The translations under genes and the position numbers were made by a program. The notes beneath the pieces were generated by a model. It was given only the letters and a program-made list of their open reading frames with translations, ran no database searches and was not told the origin of the DNA. Shown here in pieces: positions 53,241-63,690 of a stretch of 64,000 bases of DNA. Source of the DNA: Maniola hyperantus (taxonomy: Eukaryota > Arthropoda > Insecta > Lepidoptera > Nymphalidae). Where the stretch lies: the NCBI RefSeq assembly GCF_902806685.2, contig NC_048539.1, forward strand, positions 136,501 to 200,500, read 5' to 3'. Numbering within the stretch: the first letter of the stretch is position 1; every line of letters starts with the position of its first letter.

Positions 53241-53352
53241 ATGATTTGAAAAGAGCAACTGCTGAGTTTCTTGCTAGCTCTTCTTAGTGTAATCTGCTTC
53301 CCAACTCGTGGTAAAGCCACAGACGTAGCATAAGAAATATAAGTTGTCCTAC
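53241..53352 (+). repeat. LINE 3'-end-like repeat (family L)
   Basis: ATGATTTGAAAAGAGCAACT, GCTGAGTTTCTTGCTAGCTC and AAGTTGTCCTACATCAAAT. Confidence 0.8.
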
Positions 53353-53376
53353 ATCAAATTTTTTTTTTTTTTTAGA

Positions 53377-53604
53377 GACTAGCTTATGCTCGCGACTTCG
53401 TCCGCGTGGACTACACAAATTTGAAACCCCTGTTTTACCCCCTCAGTGGTAGAATTTTCAAAAATCTTTGCTTAGCGAATGCCTACGTCATAATAGCTAT
53501 CTGCATGCCTCAGACCAATCCATCCAGTAGTTTGAGCTGTGCGTTGATAGATCAGTCAGTCAGTCAGTCAGTCAGTCACCTTTTCCTTTTATATATTTAG
53601 ATAG
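53377..53604 (-). mobile_element. Helitron-like family C, full-length copy
   Basis: ACTAGCTTATGCTCGCGACT (3' end) to CACCTTTTCCTTTTATATAT then TTAGA (5' end) on the minus strand, with five CAGT units. 228 bp, same length as 44744-44971. Confidence 0.92.
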
Positions 53605-53639
53605 CGAGCAAACGAACAGGCGGGTCAGCTGATTTTCAT

Positions 53640-54090
53640 TTCAACTAAGTAGATGTTGAGCTTCATGCACTTAGGCACAATGTACGTGGTCGCAGTGGCA
53701 GACGGCAGCGGACGGCTGCCCGACGCCCGTCCGCCCGCACGACAAACAAACCAGTTCAGTACCTAATCCGAAACAATCACAGTTTTCGCTTTAATTACTA
53801 AATCTCACAGGAATATTAATTAGGCGACGAACAAAAGCGGGCCGCTCGCGCTGAGCCGATACCGAGCAAACACGTTATGTTCTGTAGCGTACATGTACTA
53901 CCACAGGTCGAGATGACAATCGGGGACGGAACGCCCCGCACACCCGCGCAGCCCCCGCGCTAACCCGGCGCGGGCGAGCGCGGGTGACGTGCGGGTGTGC
54001 GACGCGTCTCCCCGCCTCATTCCCTGATTGTCATCTCAACCTGTCGCGGAGTGTACCTATCTACGAGTCGGCGTGAAAAGGGCAACGACA
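53640..54090. promoter_or_regulatory. GC-rich island with a 140-bp imperfect palindrome
   Basis: Starts with TTTAATTACTAAATCTC and ATATTAATTAGGCGACG words. Then CAGGTCGAGATGACAATCGG (53906) is mirrored by CTGATTGTCATCTCAACCTG (54025-54044); between them GCGCGGGCGAGCGCGGG-type symmetry. No repeat family or domain. A candidate regulatory element. Confidence 0.45.
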
Positions 54091-54224
54091 TACGACACGA
54101 AATAGCAATGAATATTATAACTCTTTACCGAGCGACTAACGACACCTGCCGAATAAGACTAAAACTAAAAGTGCTAAAGCGCCGACGGTGAGTAGAAAAG
54201 TTTGATATTTGTTCATTTTTGTTG

Positions 54225-54400
54225 TTTGTTTGTTGGTTTTGTCCTTCAATCATGCCGCAATGGAGTCGACGGGTCGACGTCATTTCTTAGATATTTATTA
54301 AAGAACTGGCGAGTGACGTAGGCTACCGGAAAATCGAAGAGTAACGGGATTTTTAATTTTAAAACTCCTAAATTCACGCGGAGAAGTTGAGGCCATAAGT
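54225..54400 (+). mobile_element. Helitron-like family B, decayed
   Basis: TTGTTTGTTTGTTGGTTTTG, CAATCATGCCGCAATGGAG, GTGACGTAGGCTACCGGAAA and CACGCGGAGAAGTTGAGGCC. 54401-54960 is without recognised genes; frames of 73-109 codons there have no motif. Confidence 0.65.
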
Positions 54401-54965
54401 AACAGTAATTTAATAAAACCAAACCTCTAATGCTTAATAAGACTAATCTGTGTAGGTACTTACCCACTCAGCTATTATACGAATAGCTTTCTGTCATCAC
54501 TGAGGAGTTCCATACACCTATACCTACCTAATATCTCTGAAGATATCACATCATCATTTTCAAACGGCGCTAACCAGATGGACGGCGGAAACATTTCGCA
54601 AAAAAAGCATCAACTGGACAGTTAATCTTCTCTTTTTTTGAAGTCGGTCAATGAGGTAAGAGCGAAGGGTCTGTTGGCGCCGGCGCCAAGCACAACAGCT
54701 CGATAACTCGTTCACAACAAAATAATAATCTGAAACACTCGCGACTAAACGTAACTCCTCGATCGCGATATGAGAGCGATATAAAGATTGTAATCGCGAA
54801 ATAAAAACTCACTTTTATGTCGAACACGGAACGAGTATTGCCCCGAACGATTAAACCTCTCGTGACGAAAGCCAAGCGACCGACGGACGCCTGGACCTTT
54901 ACAAAGTACAAACACAATTGTACGAAAATTTATTCTACACGTTCGGGCATAGTCCCCCACGTTCG

Positions 54966-55074
54966 CTCCCTGTGGATTGGCAGAGTTCAGAACATTATAG
55001 AGAACTCTCAGGCATGCAGGTTTCCTCACGATGCGATGTTGTCCTTCATCGTTGAAGCAAGTGATCATGGCTGC
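54966..55074 (-). repeat. SINE-D fragment
   Basis: ATTATAGAGAACTCTCAGGC, ATGCAGGTTTCCTCACGATG and CTTCATCGTTGAAGCAAGTG, minus strand. Confidence 0.85.
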
Positions 55075-55077
55075 GAA

Positions 55078-55281
55078 AAGTCAGGCCAAGGATGGATCCT
55101 CCGAGCTCCTGAAGTCAGGCCAATGATGGATCCTCCGAGCTCCTGAAGTCAGGCCAAGGATGGATCCTCCGAGCTCCTGAAGTCAGGCCAAGGATGGATC
55201 CTCCGAGCTCCTGAAGTCAGGCCAAGGATGGATCCTCCGAGCTCCTGAAGTCAGGCCAAGGATGGATCCTCCGAGCTCCTG
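55078..55281. repeat. minisatellite, 34 bp x 6
   Basis: Unit AAGTCAGGCCAAGGATGGAT plus CCTCCGAGCTCCTG. It begins where the SINE-D fragment ends. Confidence 0.97.
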
Positions 55282-55384
55282 AATAGCAGCTGAAGTCCTT
55301 ACCACTACTTAGGCTATAGCTAACTGTTCAAGAGCGATTTTTTAATGGAATTACAAAAACTAGTCGACAACCGACAACGGCAAA

Positions 55385-55600
55385 AGGAAGGATTATGATT
55401 TTAGCAGTCTATGTACCTATGTATCTTATGTATGTAGGTTTGTATTTATGTGTGTTCCACTGTAGCGGCTAACCTACTGGGCCGATTTTGATGAATGAGG
55501 TATCAATAGATTTGTTATTAAGACATAGTTCGAGTGACAATTGGCTACATTTTAAATGAACGAAATCAATATGACGGGTGTTGCACCCAAAAAAGTGGGG
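55385..55600 (+). repeat. diverged repeat (family M)
   Basis: AAGGATTATGATTTTAGCAG, CTACTGGGCCGATTTTGATG and CGAGTGACAATTGGCTACAT. A related block is at 39840-39930. The minus frame at 55469-55744 is not convincing. A family L scrap (CTTTCACAAGTAGGTACTTT, CCACTGGTTCGGAATGCC) is at 55700-55767. Confidence 0.5.
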
Positions 55601-55999
55601 GTCTCCAAAAATTATTTTTGCTATCGTATCGAATGGGATTTCAAATGAAAAAGAACATTTTGTGCTCACAAATATAAATAATACTAAATATTTTTTATTC
55701 AAGTAAACTTTCACAAGTAGGTACTTTCGAATCGTCCGATGCATCTCCCACTGGTTCGGAATGCCTACTATACTAAGTACCTAAATGTAAATACTAAGTA
55801 TATACCTAACATTAAATTATGCCAAGCGACAAAAAAACAATTATGTTAGTTTTCAATTTTATCGCGTTGGATGTCGGTTAAATATAGAGCCAGTGTAAAT
55901 CTAGTGCTAGGAGGAGAAGGTAGGATAAGAACCAACAACTTTTCGTATTGGATCCACCACCGATGAGCTATCGAGGCTTCAGTCCTCTTGGTAAGGCGA

Positions 56000-56560
56000 A
56001 GCGCCAGCGCGGGAGCTCGTCAACAGAGATCGAATGGTTGTCCCTCCGATGATTCATCGCTCGTGGAGCGGAGCGGAGGCATCGAGCGAGCTGCGACTTG
56101 CGAGTGCTACACGGGAACACAATATACAGGCTTCCATTAGCCGCGCCCGCGCCGCCGCCGCTCTGTGGCGCGGGACATCAATAACGACGAGCCGCCACAG
56201 TGCGCTAAGGGCGCCTGTGCAGTGTGCACCCGCCGACCGCAGGCGCCACGTCATACAAACACAGAGACATCTACTGAAAATTATCGGTATTATTGTATTG
56301 TGTGTCCGCCGATCCGCACGTCCAGTTACAGTGTTATTATACGTAGATATAGAGTGCAGCACTTAGGCATAATACTGCACACAAGGATATGTCACCAGTG
56401 TCCCGGTGCACGGTGCCGCACCGCGCAGCATGCAGTGTGCGCGCGGGCTTACCGCCGAGCCTCAGAAGCGCCGCCTCGAAAGCCTTTCCGTGTTCCGCCG
56501 ACACCCCCCCGCCCCACTCCCGCCGCCACGCGGGGGCCACCAGCCGCCAAACTGACGAAC
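56000..56560. promoter_or_regulatory. GC-rich island, candidate regulatory region or unannotated exon
   Basis: CpG-rich, repeat-free. ATTAGCCGCGCCCGCGCCGC, CATCAATAACGACGAGCC and GAAAATTATCGGTATTATTG occur. Overlapping open frames exist on both strands (56034-56366, 56165-56575, 56337-56603), which reflects low stop density, not proven coding. Confidence 0.38.
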
Positions 56561-56736
56561 ACGGACAACATATAAACTTATTTTCATTGTACCTACTTAT
56601 CAAGTATCAACCAAGTGTACCTACCACGTTTTACTTCATAAATCAATCAATCATTCATTCATCAAAATTTCCTAAATTTGGATAATTTAGAGACCTTTTA
56701 TTTTGTGTAATGAATTATTTATAACTGTATATAAAT

Positions 56737-57157
56737 AAAACCGGCCAAGTGCGAGTCAGGCTCGCGCACCGTGGGTTCCGTTCTACAGTCGTATTTTTTC
56801 GACATTTTGCACAATAAATCAAAAACTTATTATGCATTAAAATAAATAAAAATATGTTTTAGAATGTACAAGTAAAGCTCTTTCATATGATGCCCCACTT
56901 GATATAGTAATCTTACTTTAAAAGTTGAAAATTCTAATTATTTGTTCATGAACACATTTAATTTTTTTTTGTGATGTAACCACAAATTCACGGTTTTCAG
57001 ATTTTTCACCTAATATCTGCTATAAGACCTACCTACCTGCTAAATACTAGGTCAACGGGAAGTACCCTGTAGGTTTCTTGACAGACACGACAGATAGACA
57101 GACAGACAGCGAAATAATCCTATAAGGGTTCCTTTTGAGATGCGAAACTCTAAAAAT
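56737..57157 (-). repeat. family A repeat, full length
   Basis: AAAACCGGCCAAGTGCGAGT at the 3' side to GGTTCCTTTTGAGATGCGAA and ACTCTAAAAAT at the 5' side. Confidence 0.93.
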
Positions 57158-57640
57158 ACCTACCGAACTACCAGAATAGTGGTAGGAACCTACCACTACT
57201 GACCTACTTAAAAACCTTTTCAATTTTGATCTTTAATAATCAAAAACTTTACATCGCTGACATAATATACTAAGTACAATTAAACAAAGTTATTTAATTT
57301 AATTTTTTTTTTAATAATGTATGGACATAATATTTCTGTCAGCCAGGATGTATTTGTCGGTCTGTCGGCTGGTCACCCTACCGCTCGATCCTTCCGACTT
57401 ATGGGGTATTTCGAGAAAGTATGTAAATCGTGTGACGTCACCCCATAGCTGTAATTATGGGCCAAAATACCATCAAGTAATACCTTACTGACTTGCTTAT
57501 CGGCTTTTATTAATAGTAAATGTAAATCCGTCAGTTAACATATTAAAGTCTTTTAAACATTTCCGTAGTGTTTTAACCGTGCTCTCTGTAACTAACCTGA
57601 AATCAAAATCTCATTATTATCAATTGAAGGGCAATTTTGA
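57158..57640. other. no gene recognised
   Basis: AT-rich. GTCTGTCGGCTGGTCACCCT near 57360 may be another decayed repeat. A short (CATAGTCT)n run follows at 57650-57680. Confidence 0.5.
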
Positions 57641-57679
57641 TACAGATAGTGTCATAGTCTCATAGTCTCATAGTCTCAT

Positions 57680-58361
57680 AGACATAGCTCAGCTGGTGGC
57701 TACGAGACGTGAAGCTGAAGTGGCAATGAACAGTACATAGTTCGAAAAACCGGCCGAGTGCGAGTCAGACTCGCACACTGAGGGTTCCGTACTACATATG
57801 TATTTTTTTTTTAGATTTTGCACGATAAATCAAAAACAAATGCATTTCAAAAAATATATGTTTTAGAATGCACACGCAAAGCCCTTTTATATAATACACC
57901 GCTTGGTATAGTAATCTTACTTTAAAAGTTGAAAATACTATTTATATTTTATTCATGAACACATTTAAATTTTTTTTCGTGATGTAACCACAAATTCGCG
58001 GTTTTCGGATTTATTCCTTTACAAGTGCTACCTAGCTATCTACTTACCTGCCAAATTTCATGATTATTGGTCAAGTACCCTATAGGTTTTCTTGACAGAC
58101 ACGACAGACAGACAACGAAGTGATCCTATAAGGTTTCCATTTTTCTTTTTGAGGTACGGATTACGGAACCCTAAAAACCGATGGACGTTGGGGTTCCGAC
58201 GTGCTGTAATAGTGGAAATTCTCACACTTCGTAGACGAAAGATATGAAGCGAGTGGTACGGAGCCGCTGGATTCAGGCGGCATATGGAAGTCCCGACAAG
58301 AGTACCTACCTATATCCAACAGTGCAAGTCTATCGGTTGATGATGATGATGATGATGATGT
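57680..58361 (+). repeat. LINE fragment (family N) interrupted by family A
   Basis: Left part GACATAGCTCAGCTGG ... AAGTGGCAATGAACAGTACA ... TAGTTCG; right part from 58180, CGATGGACGTTGGGGTTCCG, GCCGCTGGATTCAGGCGGC and a (GAT)n tail at 58336-58361. These are contiguous in the copy at 20401. Confidence 0.88.
57745..58178 (-). repeat. family A repeat inserted in the LINE fragment
   Basis: AAAAACCGGCCGAGTGCGAG to GAGGTACGGATTACGGAACC plus CTAAAAA. Runs of A flank both ends on this strand (T runs on the element's own strand). Confidence 0.93.
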
Positions 58362-58625
58362 CAGCTAATTCCCCCTGCATCGTCAATAAAACAGTCATTA
58401 AACCCTCTGTCCAGCCGCCAATAAATCCCTGATGCGTAATGTCTAATGTATTCCGACCTAATGGCCGCCGCCCGCCCCCGCCGCCCGCCGCCCGCCGCCG
58501 CCCGCCGCCCGCCGCCCGCCGCAGGCGCAGCTCCGTTACAAGCCCTACTAATTGCACCCCCCGCGCCCCTGCCGCTCACCCCTTCCTCGTCCGACCCCAG
58601 GGCCACGACCCAGGAGCGACCGCGA
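58362..58625. promoter_or_regulatory. repeat-poor island, AT motif block then GC block
   Basis: GTCAGCTAATTCCCCCTGCA, CGTCAATAAAACAGTCATTA, AACCCTCTG, GCCAATAAATCCCTGATGCG, then (CCGCCCG)n-like DNA. The AT words suit Hox/Cdx-type factors; the GC part yields Pro/Arg-rich frames on all readings, so I do not call coding. Confidence 0.38.
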
Positions 58626-58777
58626 ACTGACAGGTAACAAAAAAATATGTGTAGAAACGTCTTGCCGCCGCCGCTGTAAGTCGTAAACAGTCTCATTTTC
58701 CCACATTTATTCTGGTGGTAGATCATTGAGTTAATGCAAATACTTGACTTTTCTAACAAGCCTGTAAAGTTAGTTAG

Positions 58778-58992
58778 TTAAAAGGAAAAGGTGACTGACT
58801 GACTGACTGATCTGTCAACGCACAGCTCAAACTACTGGACGGATCGGGCTAAAATTTGGCATGCAGATAGCTGTTATGACGCAGACATCCGCTAAGAAAG
58901 GATTGTAAAAAATTTAGATTTTAAAACTTTTAAGGGGGTAAAATAGCGGTTTGAGTGTAGTCCATGCGGACGAAGTCGCGAGCATAAGCTAG
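58778..58992 (+). mobile_element. Helitron-like family C copy
   Basis: AAAAGGAAAAGGTGACTGAC to GACGAAGTCGCGAGCATAAG plus CTAGT. Confidence 0.9.
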
Positions 58993-59057
58993 TAACATAT
59001 TATATGCATTGTATGAATAGAACTTTTAACTGTGATTAGTGATTACTATCACAAGCC

Positions 59058-59162
59058 ATCATCATCACCACAACTGAGCACGGGTTTTCTCAGAATGAGA
59101 ACAGTTTTCCATAGTCTGACACACTGGCCAAGTGCAGATTCGCAGACTTTAGGCATGTTTCC
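59058..59162 (-). repeat. SINE-D fragment
   Basis: CATCATCACCACAACTGAGC, ACGGGTTTTCTCAGAATGAG and CACACTGGCCAAGTGCAGAT. Confidence 0.8.
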
Positions 59163-59224
59163 ACACAAGGTTTATTTTGCAGTATACCTACTTGATCTAC
59201 TTTCTGTACTATAAGACAATATTT

Positions 59225-59480
59225 CTTCGCATGTTATACCGCTTAAGCTGCCGCTCAAGCGGCGAGGTAGTGGCCCGGCGGCGAGAGCCTTGTCACCAAA
59301 TTTTTTCCCCGACATTGGCCGGGAATGCTTTTACGCGGCGACGCCGGACCTGTTGATGTGTTAATCCACTCACTTGTTTTTGTGATATTAATAGCCAAAC
59401 AAGGAAGTCGCCTGTCCCTTTCGCACTTGACTAACTGAAGTGGGCCCGGAGCGGGACACAAGTATAAATTATACAATTTA
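59225..59480 (-). other. unrecognised open frame, possibly retroelement-derived
   Basis: A minus-strand frame of 73 codons (59255-59476) has an even composition (PGPLQLVKCERDRRLPCLAI, RKSIPGQCRGKNLVTRLSPP). I cannot assign a family. It sits between a SINE and the 81-bp array, so a repeat origin is likely. Confidence 0.3.
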
Positions 59481-59521
59481 ATGCAGTTATGATAGTTTTT
59501 GTTATATTTAGTAACAAGTCA

Positions 59522-61131
59522 GCGGTTGACTGCGATATCACCTGGTGCTGAAGCCCACAGACCTATAGAGTTAGCCTTTTCCCATGTTAGATGGGGTCGC
59601 CTGCGGTTGACTGCGATATCACCTGGTGCTGAAGCCCACAGACCTATAGAGTTAGCCTTTTCCCATGTTAGATGGGGTCGCCTGCGGTTGACTGCGATAT
59701 CACCTGGTGCTGAAGCCCACAGACCTATAGAGTTAGCCTTTTCCCATGTTAGATGGGGTCGCCTGCGGTTGACTGCGATATCACCTGGTGCTGAAGCCCA
59801 CAGACCTATAGAGTTAGCCTTTTCCCATGTTAGATGGGGTCGCCTGCGGTTGACTGCGATATCACCTGGTGCTGAAGCCCACAGACCTATAGAGTTAGCC
59901 TTTTCCCATGTTAGATGGGGTCGCCTGCGGTTGACTGCGATATCACCTGGTGCTGAAGCCCACAGACCTATAGAGTTAGCCTTTTCCCATGTTAGATGGG
60001 GTCGCCTGCGGTTGACTGCGATATCACCTGGTGCTGAAGCCCACAGACCTATAGAGTTAGCCTTTTCCCATGTTAGATGGGGTCGCCTGCGGTTGACTGC
60101 GATATCACCTGGTGCTGAAGCCCACAGACCTATAGAGTTAGCCTTTTCCCATGTTAGATGGGGTCGCCTGCGGTTGACTGCGATATCACCTGGTGCTGAA
60201 GCCCACAGACCTATAGAGTTAGCCTTTTCCCATGTTAGATGGGGTCGCCTGCGGTTGACTGCGATATCACCTGGTGCTGAAGCCCACAGACCTATAGAGT
60301 TAGCCTTTTCCCATGTTAGATGGGGTCGCCTGCGGTTGACTGCGATATCACCTGGTGCTGAAGCCCACAGACCTATAGAGTTAGCCTTTTCCCATGTTAG
60401 ATGGGGTCGCCTGCGGTTGACTGCGATATCACCTGGTGCTGAAGCCCACAGACCTATAGAGTTAGCCTTTTCCCATGTTAGATGGGGTCGCCTGCGGTTG
60501 ACTGCGATATCACCTGGTGCTGAAGCCCACAGACCTATAGAGTTAGCCTTTTCCCATGTTAGATGGGGTCGCCTGCGGTTGACTGCGATATCACCTGGTG
60601 CTGAAGCCCACAGACCTATAGAGTTAGCCTTTTCCCATGTTAGATGGGGTCGCCTGCGGTTGACTGCGATATCACCTGGTGCTGAAGCCCACAGACCTAT
60701 AGAGTTAGCCTTTTCCCATGTTAGATGGGGTCGCCTGCGGTTGACTGCGATATCACCTGGTGCTGAAGCCCACAGACCTATAGAGTTAGCCTTTTCCCAT
60801 GTTAGATGGGGTCGCCTGCGGTTGACTGCGATATCACCTGGTGCTGAAGCCCACAGACCTATAGAGTTAGCCTTTTCCCATGTTAGATGGGGTCGCCTGC
60901 GGTTGACTGCGATATCACCTGGTGCTGAAGCCCACAGACCTATAGAGTTAGCCTTTTCCCATGTTAGATGGGGTCGCCTGCGGTTGACTGCGATATCACC
61001 TGGTGCTGAAGCCCACAGACCTATAGAGTTAGCCTTTTCCCATGTTAGATGGGGTCGCCTGCGGTTGACTGCGATATCACCTGGTGCTGAAGCCCACAGA
61101 CCTATAGAGTTAGCCTTTTCCCATGTTAGAT
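59522..61131 (+). repeat. minisatellite, 81 bp x 20, open in frame
   Basis: Unit starts GCGGTTGACTGCGATATCAC, then CTGGTGCTGAAGCCCACAGA, and ends GATGGGGTCGCCT. Copies start every 81 bases from 59522 to 61061 and look identical; the last is cut. Because 81 is divisible by 3, one frame (59499-61235, 578 codons) stays open and repeats LTAISPGAEAHRPIELAFSH plus VRWGRLR. There is no ATG-led gene structure, no domain and no codon signature, so I treat the frame as a by-product. The unit and its left flank resemble the minus-strand 3' region of SINE-E/F. Confidence 0.97.
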
Positions 61132-61604
61132 CGCCTCTGAGGGTCGCCTCTCCTTACAATAATTCTACAAGTTGTTCGGTTTTGGGTCGTCATTTTGTCT
61201 TTTTGGGCTATTTTCAGAGCGTTCAATACTACTGACATCCAGCATTGTCGAGGTGTTCCCCGTCGCGTCGTGTCACGTCTGGGTTCAACGCTACCATTGA
61301 TTACACTAAACTTCTGGTCATGTGAATCCACACTCCACAGACATACCTACCTAAATAGAGTATAGAGACTATAACAATAGTAACGCGGTAAGCTATTATA
61401 TAGAAGGGTACATAAACTAATAATCTATTAGATATCGTACTGTATCCGGTAAGTACATAATATAAGGCTGACTACACCAGCTCTTCTAGTTCTCTTGCGG
61501 ACTCTTCTCGGTGGAATCTGCCCTCCGGACCTTACCATCCTTATTTCCAATCCCAGGTCTCCAGATTGTAAACTCATAGTCTTTTAGCTCAAATAGAAAA
61601 TGTT
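61132..61604. other. no gene recognised
   Basis: The last array unit decays into GATCGCCTCTGAGGGTCGCC. A family L-like scrap (CTCTTGCGGACTCTTCTCGG) is near 61490. No coding frame of note. Confidence 0.5.
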
Positions 61605-61840
61605 AGTGCTTATACCCGCGACTTCATCCGTGTGGACTACACAAATTTGAAATCCCTGGTTTACCCCTTTAGGGATTGAATTTTCAAAAATCCTTTCTTA
61701 GCGGATGTCTACGTCATAAAAATAGCTAAGTATCTGCATGCGAAATTTCAGCCCGATCCGTCCAGTGGTTTGAGCTGTGCGTTGATAGATCAGTCGGTCA
61801 GTTAGTCAGTCCGTTTTTTCTTTTATACATATAAAGATAG
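61605..61840 (-). mobile_element. Helitron-like family C copy
   Basis: TTATACCCGCGACTTCATCC, AATCCTTTCTTAGCGGATGT, GAGCTGTGCGTTGATAGATC and TTCTTTTATACATATAAAGA. The CTAGT end has decayed. Confidence 0.85.
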
Positions 61841-61849
61841 ATTCAAAGT

Positions 61850-61985
61850 CAAAGTCAAAGTCAAATGATTTATTCAAAATAGGTAATAAATTACTCATAT
61901 TGATGGTCTGGTATGGTGTTAGATTTGTAAGATATAGTGGTGATAATTATTACGCAAACTTAAAACTAAAGCTACCTGGAATTGA
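61850..61985 (-). repeat. LINE 3' tail, (CAAAGT)n
   Basis: TTCAAAGTCAAAGTCAAAGT then CAAATGATTTATTCAAAATA, GGTAATAAATTACTC. On the minus strand this is a 3' UTR ending in (ACTTTG)n. 61986-62640 holds no recognised gene; frames at 62026-62271 and 62417-62650 show no motif. Confidence 0.6.
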
Positions 61986-62649
61986 GCCAACTACCTCCGT
62001 CTCACCAAAGCATTATGATATTTAATTGATTAAATTAGCGGATGACGGTTGGAGATTATGGCGGGACAGTAATTATATAGCGCTTAGCAGGCGTCTTCGG
62101 GAGTCGCTGGTGTGTAGTTATCGCGCGGAGAGGACGCCCCGTGACGTGAACCGTCAGTTCGTAAGTCCTTGTGAAATGACAAGATTGTGGTGTTGCGTCA
62201 AACGAATGGGTTGGAACTTGAAATGCCCCTTTTGTATTGAAGCACTCGAGTATCTTATTAGCAACATCTAATGTAGGTACATTGTTTGTAAATCCAGTTT
62301 TATACCATGTTTCAAAACATTAAAACGTTTGTCTTATTTTCAAAATTTCAGCAGAAGTTTTGTAAAGATTATTCATTGAAAACTTAGGTAAGTACCTACT
62401 TACTACATTAAGTAAGATGTACCTACCTACCTTATGCCGCAGAATATATAATAGTTGTACCTATAACCTACCTAACCTTAGTAGGTCAGTAGATATGTCA
62501 AGACTCCACTGTGACTGCAGCGCAGCGGCAGAAACGTTCGGAACTTCGGAAAATGTTCAAGACTATTTTCAGCGTCAATTACAACGGTTACTCACTAAAA
62601 ATAAATCCATATCCGTACGTAACGTAGATATCTCTATTTCTCGTGGGTA

Positions 62650-62808
62650 AATCGGCCTTAAGAATGACATTTCGGCTTTGTAGAGCGTTTTCTTTGTCAC
62701 CATATATGACGTTTTGTCGGTCTCAACGACAGAGACAGTGCTCTACGTCTACAAATTTGCTTTCTCCTTCTAAAGGTCGATGTACATTACTTTCGGCCGC
62801 GTACTGTA
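62650..62808. mobile_element. palindromic MITE (family H)
   Basis: ATCGGCCTTAAGAATGACAT, TTCGGCTTTGTAGAGCG, GGTCTCAACGACAGAGACAG and GGTCGATGTACATTACTTTC with the GCCGCGTACTGTA end. The left terminal motif is lost. Confidence 0.85.
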
Positions 62809-62854
62809 GTATCTGTCTTTAGAATAGAATATAATAGAATATAGAATAGAACAC

Positions 62855-63000
62855 CTAGGGTTTTTATTCATGTAAACTTTTTACAAGTGCTTATGAATAG
62901 TCAGGTAGTTTTAATTTACCACTGGTTCGGAATGCCGTTCCTACCGAGAAGAACCAGCAAGAAACTCGGCGGTTGCTCTTTTTAATTTTTCAATTTACAA
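62855..63000 (-). repeat. LINE 3'-end-like repeat (family L) with (TAGAA)n tail
   Basis: TAGAATAGAATATAATAGAA precedes (62820-62848), then TTTTATTCATGTAAACTTTT, TTTACCACTGGTTCGGAATG, CCGAGAAGAACCAGCAAGAA and ACTCGGCGGTTGCTC. The best preserved copy of the family in the window. Confidence 0.85.
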
Positions 63001-63149
63001 TGTTATTATACCGTACTATACAAGCCATTGCAGCCCCGTGCATTGCTGGAGCGAGTCAAATCCTTAAAAAAAAATTAAAAACTTTATAAACAAATTAGAG
63101 CTGCCATGGAAACAGAAACCGATTTTTCAACTAAGAACTGGCAAGTGGC

Positions 63150-63440
63150 TATAGTGACTTTTACCTATGACACCATGACACCAATGAGCGAATCAAAGCG
63201 ACATCCCTCAATGAGCGCGCTCCCTCGACCCGCAGCGCTCCCACAGAAGAGCCGCCCAATTAATTACCGATACACGCGTCGATACAAACGCGCCGGCTTG
63301 TAGCGGCTGAGAGCGGCGGCGCCACGGGGCCGGGGCCGGGGCAGCGGCGCGGCGCGGCGGGGCAAGGGGCACTAATGCAGGCGCCGCGATAAGCCGCTGG
63401 GAACGACGGAGAGGGGCCCGGGACGTCGGCCGCTGTCATA
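63150..63440. promoter_or_regulatory. GC-rich repeat-poor island with GATA and homeodomain words
   Basis: CCGCCCAATTAATTACCGAT, then GC-rich (GGGGCCGGGGCCGGGGC), then GCGCCGCGATAAGCCGCTGG. A 65-codon frame (63106-63303) has no motif. A candidate enhancer. Confidence 0.4.
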
Positions 63441-63504
63441 AGTTAGCTCCTCTCCCGGAGTCTCCCGTGCCGACCGATGTATTCATGTTATGGATCCGCG
63501 ACCA

Positions 63505-63690
63505 GTAGGGCGATTGTCTAAAACCTGCATTAATCATTATTACAATCTCAATTGTTCTGATTGGCTGAATTTGTGCGATTCTTGTTGCAACAATGCATAG
63601 CCAATAGTGAGCAAGCGTTAACCAATCAGAGGTGATTGCGATCGTGACATTGTAGCTGTCATTCCCCGCAATCGCGCAGCAGGCTCGAAG
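63505..63690. repeat. repeat family I with CCAAT-type motifs
   Basis: AAACCTGCATTAATCATTAT, TCTGATTGGCTGAATTTGTG, TTAACCAATCAGAGGTGATT and CCCGCAATCGCGCAGCAGG, inverse to the copy at 39430. 63691-64000 has a (GTAG)n run at 63862-63883 and no gene. Confidence 0.88.

Noticed and set aside
56034..56603. Coding exon of a second gene
   Set aside because: Frames are open on both strands because stops are rare in GC-rich DNA. No domain, no convincing splice pair.
59499..61235. 578-codon open frame as a repetitive protein gene
   Set aside because: It is fully explained by 20 copies of an 81-bp repeat (divisible by three). No upstream gene structure, domain or codon signal supports it.
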